DNA of 40,572 nt. Origin: Candidatus Limosilactobacillus intestinipullorum (GTDB lineage: Bacteria > Bacillota > Bacilli > Lactobacillales > Lactobacillaceae). The position numbers and the translations under genes are program-made. The stretch covers positions 1 to 40,572 of the forward strand of contig DXAF01000027.1 of NCBI GenBank assembly GCA_019117185.1. Direction: 5' to 3'. The notes under the pieces were generated by a model. That model was not told the DNA's origin. It saw only the letters and a list, made by a program, of their open reading frames with translations, and did no database searches. This document shows, piece after piece, positions 37,056 through 40,572 of the stretch; the first letter of the stretch is position 1, and the number at the start of each line of letters is the position of its first letter.

Positions 37056-38075
37056 TCATAGGGCGGCGAGCTTTTCGGGTAAACTTTTATACCAATGGGG
37101 GTGCTTAAATAAGATAACTTGGCCATTGATGACCTTAATAATCCCGGCTGCCTGGAGCTCTTGGCTATACTTGGCAATGATTGGCTCCCATGGTGGCCGT
37201 GGCAAGCAGGGAAAGGCCAGCCAAGAAGGGTTCCCCACCCTGACTAGCCACTGGTACCAGCCATCAATTGACCAGGCCACAAATAATGGGAACGTTGCTA
37301 ACATGGTCACTACCTTGATGCGCCAATAAATTAGTTCATCCATAAAAAGCGGCCATGACGGCATGGTATCGTGACAAACGAGCGGGCAGTAAGCTAGTGG
37401 CTGAGGCCCCAACTGACTAGCCACAAACTGGAGGAGGTGGGTGTACACAGGGGTGGGGACCCTCCGGTACAATAACTGGTTAACCTGCCGCCGGATCACT
37501 GCCTTACTTTCACCACTTTTCCGTGCAAACGAGCAACGGCACAGGTTTGACTGTGTTTCAACCTGTGCACTATCCGTATTCCAATATAACAGTGTTAATC
37601 GACCGGCAACATACTGGGTAAACTGCGCCTGCTTTTCTCGGGAAAGGCGGTGACGGTATGGTTGACCAAGTAACCAGTAAGGGACAATCCCCAGTCGTTG
37701 GTAGCCGGCGTTTCGTTCGCGCAGCCGCGTAACCGTAAGGGGACTGCATTGAAACTCTACGGCCGTCAACTGGCCATGACCATCTCTAAAAAGCAAGTCT
37801 GGACGCTGGTTAATTGCGGGAAGGTAAGCCTCTAATTGTGGCTGGTAACCGGCCGCACGCAGCCAGGTCCACAATTGACGTTTACCGGTTAAGTGCTCCC
37901 TAGTCTCCCCCTCACTGACGCAACAATTGGCACCAGGTAAATGGGCAAAGTGGGCAATCTTGTGCTTTCCCCGACGAAGTTGTACCGGGCCATGACAGGC
38001 TGGACACCAATAGTCACCGCCTGAGTCTGCACCTGCCGCCAGCAGCAATCCCCTTACTGACTCTGCAACTAACAA
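37056..38075 (-). CDS. coiA: CoiA-like competence protein
   Basis: A 339-residue CoiA homologue, needed in transformable streptococci and bacilli for recombination of incoming DNA. The N-terminus has a zinc-ribbon-like CPAC...HKIAHFAH segment; a PD-(D/E)XK-like nuclease core is seen in QRPDLLF ... AVEFQCS. Start is TTG at 38075, six bases after AGGGGGG. Next to mecA, a regulator of competence in B. subtilis. No other competence genes in the window. Confidence 0.88.
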   Translation of the reverse strand: MLVAESVRGLLLAAGADSGGDYWCPACHGPVQLRRGKHKIAHFAHLPGANCCVSEGETREHLTGKRQLWTWLRAAGYQPQLEAYLPAINQRPDLLFRDGHGQLTAVEFQCSPLTVTRLRERNAGYQRLGIVPYWLLGQPYRHRLSREKQAQFTQYVAGRLTLLYWNTDSAQVETQSNLCRCSFARKSGESKAVIRRQVNQLLYRRVPTPVYTHLLQFVASQLGPQPLAYCPLVCHDTMPSWPLFMDELIYWRIKVVTMLATFPLFVAWSIDGWYQWLVRVGNPSWLAFPCLPRPPWEPIIAKYSQELQAAGIIKVINGQVILFKHPHWYKSLPEKLAAL

Positions 38076-38123
38076 AAAAATCCCCCCTCTTAATTAATAA
38101 GACGGAAGATTTAATGGATATTC

Positions 38124-38819
38124 TTATTTGAAATAGTGACAAATTGTTTCGAGTGCGGTACCCGACATTATTTTTTTACCGTGCTCCGCTAGAAAATCAA
38201 CGGACGTTGCGGTTGGGTTACCATACTCGTACGCCAAAGCGAGGGCATCCTTTGTTGAGCTACCCGTCGTCACCGGCTGACTAGTCCGTAAGGTTAAGTA
38301 GTAGCGCTTTTCATACTTATACAGCTCACTAGCCAGCTCGTGGTCTACCTGCAAGTGCGCATAGTCAACTAAGTCTTCGAATGATTCAAAGGCCACTGTA
38401 TGCCACTTATTTACCTTATCAGCAGACCCATTAGCTGGTTGGGCAGTCGTCGGCTGACTAGTTGCCGACTTATTTACCACCGGCTGGTCATCACTGTCTG
38501 CGGGCTGGTGGGCTTTCAACAGGCTCTGCTTAATATAGTGGGCAATCTCCTCATTATTTTCGCTGTTAACCTGCTCATTCGTACTGTTCTTGCTAATAAA
38601 CAGTTCCAGACCGTTTCCCGTTGGCATCACCTGAAAGGTAATTGAATCGTTGTCAGCAAACTGGTGGTCCGTGTCCACCTCACGTAAAACGCTATAAAAG
38701 AAGTCCTCGATCTGTTGATGGTCACCAAGGAGGTCTAAAATGGTAATTCCCCGGGCATCCAAGTCATCGTTACTAATCAGTACCCGGATAGTATTCTCAT
38801 TAATTCTTTCCATTTCCAC
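38124..38819 (-). CDS. mecA: adaptor protein MecA
   Basis: Adaptor that delivers substrates to ClpC or ClpP systems. 231 residues: N-terminal substrate-binding part (MERINENTIRVLISNDDLDARGITILDLLG), a Gln/Ser/Thr/Ala-rich linker (about 105-135) and the C-terminal Clp-binding domain (FESFEDLVDYA ... ALAYEYGNP). GTG at 38819 is taken as start because AAGGAGG lies nine bases away; the ATG two codons on would be too far. 48 bases before coiA. Confidence 0.95.
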   Translation of the reverse strand: MEMERINENTIRVLISNDDLDARGITILDLLGDHQQIEDFFYSVLREVDTDHQFADNDSITFQVMPTGNGLELFISKNSTNEQVNSENNEEIAHYIKQSLLKAHQPADSDDQPVVNKSATSQPTTAQPANGSADKVNKWHTVAFESFEDLVDYAHLQVDHELASELYKYEKRYYLTLRTSQPVTTGSSTKDALALAYEYGNPTATSVDFLAEHGKKIMSGTALETICHYFK

Positions 38820-38902
38820 AAGGCCACACCTCCTTAAAGCAAATACTTAGTTCTATTTTAAGGGATTTCAAGTAAAAGTAAAGCAATTGTACCCACCCTA
38901 CT

Positions 38903-38929
38903 AAAAAAGGGGCCGACAATGTCAACCCC
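38903..38929 (-). terminator. spx terminator
   Basis: On the minus strand GGGGTTGA pairs with TCGGCCCC (with G-U pairs), followed by six T, just after the spx stop codon. It separates spx from mecA. Confidence 0.75.
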
Positions 38930-38936
38930 GTGTTGC

Positions 38937-39338
38937 TTAAATTAAGTCTGCTTTACGTTGTGCCTCTGCCAATTCAAGCTCACGGACCTTCCGTGGCAAG
39001 AAGCGCCGAATCTCATCTTCGTTATAGCCAACCTGGAGACGTTTATCATCCATAATAATTGGCCGCCGAAGCAAACCCGGATTCTCACTAATCAGCTTAA
39101 ATAATGCCTTCATTGGCAAAGTATTTAAATCAACATCTAAACTTTGATATGCTTTTGAACGTTTCGAAATGATATCTTCGGTCCCATCCTCAGTCATCCG
39201 TAAAATATTTTTAATTTCGTCAATTGACAGAGGATCGGAGAAAATATTGCGTTCTTCAAAGGGAATGTTGTGTTCTTGTAACCAAGCACGTGCTTTGCGG
39301 CAAGAGGTACAACTTGGAGACGTATAAAGAGTAACCAT
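38937..39338 (-). CDS. spx: transcriptional regulator Spx
   Basis: ArsC-fold redox regulator that binds the RNA polymerase alpha C-terminal domain and activates the thiol-stress genes. 133 residues. The CTSC redox pair (Cys10, Cys13) and the [28 protein letters not shown] segment are typical. Start is the ATG at 39338 behind AAAAGGAGG. Substrate of the SpxH-ClpXP route. Confidence 0.95.
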   Translation of the reverse strand: MVTLYTSPSCTSCRKARAWLQEHNIPFEERNIFSDPLSIDEIKNILRMTEDGTEDIISKRSKAYQSLDVDLNTLPMKALFKLISENPGLLRRPIIMDDKRLQVGYNEDEIRRFLPRKVRELELAEAQRKADLI

Positions 39339-39547
39339 TAAGTAAGTGCCTCCTTTTCTCTCTATAACAATAGCTAACCATGGATACATGTATATTATAC
39401 TATTTTCTATCTGGCGATAAAAGGGGTTGCGCAATTTTTCTTGACTTTTTGTAAGTGAAATTAACGGTGCTTAATAAAAAGTATGCCGCCCACCCCACAA
39501 AAGCGTATTATAATAGGTAACGATACTTATTATGAGGAGGAATTCAC
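39339..39547. promoter_or_regulatory. divergent spx / ABM-protein promoter region
   Basis: On the minus strand a perfect TATAAT (in AATAGTATAATATAC, about 39395-39400) is 60 bases before spx, with a poor TTTATC -35. On the plus strand TATAAT at 39509-39514 precedes the ABM gene, also without a good -35. A TAATA...TATTA symmetric AT-rich stretch spans about 39512-39533. Confidence 0.4.
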
Positions 39548-40042
39548 GTGTTAACTAAACTCAGCTTCACGTTTGGGTCACACCAAATCTTACAGGGAAT
39601 CATTAATGATCACCCCGACCGTCAATTCAAACTTATGCAGGCTTCAACGCACAGTAATAAGTTGGCCCTTTTTGACCTGTCAAACAAAGAAACTATTTTT
39701 AAGACCCCGGTCGTTTTGACCGTCCTTGATGAAACAATGAATAGCGACTACAACGGACTTTTCTACTATCAATCCTTCCAAGTTAATGGTGATCGGCAAC
39801 AGGTCCTTTACAACAGTCTCCAAAAGGTTGTTAATAATAAGCCGGGCAATATGAATGCCGGGCTGATGACCTCCGTTGCTAACAAGGCCGAAAGTACCAC
39901 CCTGGTATTGCTTACCATTTGGCCAAGCTTTGAAGACTTAACTGCATGGAAAAACAGTGATTCCTTCCGTACCCTCACAAGCTTTACCACAATGGGGTCA
40001 GATAATTACTACTATGACGAAGTTTATCGTTCAACTTATTAA
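39548..40042 (+). CDS. antibiotic-biosynthesis-monooxygenase (ABM) domain protein
   Basis: A 164-residue protein with a C-terminal ABM-like ferredoxin fold (TLVLLTIWPSFEDLTAWKNSDSFRTLTSF), a fold that includes heme-degrading IsdG/HmoB proteins. The N-terminal half resembles the extra domain of HmoB-type proteins by layout only. Start is GTG at 39548 behind GAGGAGGAAT. Function uncertain: heme or quinone chemistry, or a stress role. Monocistronic with its own terminator. Confidence 0.75.
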   Translation: MLTKLSFTFGSHQILQGIINDHPDRQFKLMQASTHSNKLALFDLSNKETIFKTPVVLTVLDETMNSDYNGLFYYQSFQVNGDRQQVLYNSLQKVVNNKPGNMNAGLMTSVANKAESTTLVLLTIWPSFEDLTAWKNSDSFRTLTSFTTMGSDNYYYDEVYRSTY

Positions 40043-40094
40043 CCTCTGTTATCGCAGTATAAAAGTTAATCAACAGGACTAGGTTACTAGTTCA

Positions 40095-40150
40095 CCACGC
40101 CAAGTGGCCGTCAGTGTTCAGTTTTTTGACCACTGACGGCCACTTTTGGT
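40095..40150 (+). terminator. terminator of the ABM gene
   Basis: AAGTGGCCGTCAGTG (40102-40116) pairs perfectly with CACTGACGGCCACTT (40131-40145), with weaker outer CACGCC/GGTG pairing and TTTTGG after the stem on the plus strand. Confidence 0.65.
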
Positions 40151-40165
40151 GTTGTTATAAGCAGC

Positions 40166-40195
40166 AAAAAAGGCACCGCAACAGCGATACCTTTT
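40166..40195 (-). terminator. tRNA operon terminator
   Basis: On the minus strand AAGGTATCGC pairs with GCGGTGCCTT and six T follow, 11 bases past the tRNA-Asp 3' end. Confidence 0.8.
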
Positions 40196-40205
40196 AATAA
40201 TTCAA

Positions 40206-40280
40206 CGGTCCGTACGAGACTCGAACTCGTGATCTCATCCGTGACAGGGATGCGTCCTAAACCAACTAGACCAACGGACC
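40206..40280 (-). tRNA. tRNA-Asp(GTC)
   Basis: The 75-base minus-strand cloverleaf has acceptor GGTCCGT/ACGGACC, anticodon loop CTGTCAC (GTC) and T-arm GTTCGAGTC. Discriminator G; the 3' CCA is not encoded. Last gene of the cluster. Confidence 0.95.
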
Positions 40281-40283
40281 AAA

Positions 40284-40357
<74 letters not shown>

Positions 40358-40367
40358 ATAATAAAAG

Positions 40368-40439
40368 TGACCCGTGCGGGATTCGAACCCACGATACCAG
40401 CGTGAAAGGCTGGTGTCTTAACCACTTGACTAACGGGTC
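40368..40439 (-). tRNA. tRNA-Glu(TTC)
   Basis: 72 bases: acceptor GACCCGT/ACGGGTC, anticodon loop CTTTCAC (TTC), discriminator A, no encoded CCA. Its wobble U is a target of the MnmA encoded in this window. Confidence 0.92.
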
Positions 40440-40443
40440 ATAA

Positions 40444-40532
40444 CGGAGAATGAGGGATTCGAACCCTCGCGCCGCTTTCGCGACCTACACCCTTAGCAGG
40501 GGCGCCTCTTCAGCCAACTTGAGTAATTCTCC
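40444..40532 (-). tRNA. tRNA-Ser(GCT)
   Basis: 89 bases with a long variable arm (GTCGCGAAAGCGGC) and acceptor GGAGAAT/ATTCTCC; anticodon loop CTGCTAA (GCT); discriminator G. Confidence 0.94.
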
Positions 40533-40534
40533 AA

Positions 40535-40572
40535 TGGGCCTAAATGGACTTGAACCATCGACCTCACGCTTA
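40535..40572 (-). tRNA. partial tRNA, probably Ile(GAT)
   Basis: Only the 3' half lies in the window: TAAGCGTG (end of the anticodon arm), a T-arm with GTTCAAGTC and the acceptor strand TAGGCCC-A. The sequence agrees with tRNA-Ile(GAT), but the anticodon is cut off by the window edge. Confidence 0.8.

Overview
The window looks like chromosomal backbone of a lactobacillus, most likely Limosilactobacillus. The grounds are the division-cluster gene order, the Lactobacillales-type small genes (DUF1831, DUF3397, DUF4044), the MecA/Spx/SpxH set, strong AGGAGG-type ribosome sites, and base composition near one half G+C by eye. The last would fit species such as L. fermentum, L. pontis or L. oris better than AT-rich L. 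reuteri. Species is inference. No phage, transposase, CRISPR array or plasmid gene was seen.

Layout. (1) 1-344: non-coding, holding a nested hairpin and the first copy of a long palindromic repeat. (2) 345-9849, all minus strand: prs (divergent type), recD2, a TPR protein, a histidine phosphatase, mnmA, a DUF1831 protein, a NifS-type cysteine desulfurase, mtnN, a small membrane protein, a Nudix hydrolase and a cold-shock-like protein. (3) 9859-13045: ileS behind an Ile T-box leader. (4) 13056-26430, minus strand: the division and cell-wall (dcw) cluster, transcribed mraZ-rsmH-ftsL-pbp-mraY-murD-murG-divIB-ftsA-ftsZ-sepF-yggT-ylmH-divIVA. (5) 26505-31154: a DUF3397 gene, a divergent 39-residue DUF4044 gene missed by ordinary length cut-offs, ftsK, trmL and an RlmA-type methyltransferase. 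(6) 31176-39338: pgl on the plus strand; rluA-type pseudouridine synthase, nadK and relQ on the minus strand; spxH on the plus strand; pepD, coiA, mecA and spx on the minus strand. (7) 39548-40042: an ABM-domain protein on the plus strand. (8) 40166-40572: a minus-strand tRNA cluster Ile(partial)-Ser-Glu-fMet-Asp.

How the genes work together. Region 4 makes lipid II and the septal machinery, with FtsK nearby for chromosome clearance. NifS, the DUF1831 protein and MnmA form a likely sulfur-to-tRNA relay. MtnN, the Nudix enzyme and Prs handle nucleotide and methyl-cycle metabolites. RelQ, NadK, SpxH, MecA and Spx are stress-response and ClpP-adaptor functions gathered within about 6 kb, with competence gene coiA next to mecA.

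I found no clearly new multi-gene system. The most interesting signals are non-coding: a three-copy ~120-bp palindromic repeat family, a nested hairpin behind prs, a perfect 15-bp inverted repeat bracketing the ileS T-box, a terminator that overlaps the next promoter, and a structured leader before trmL. On the protein side, the Prs lacks canonical catalytic residues.
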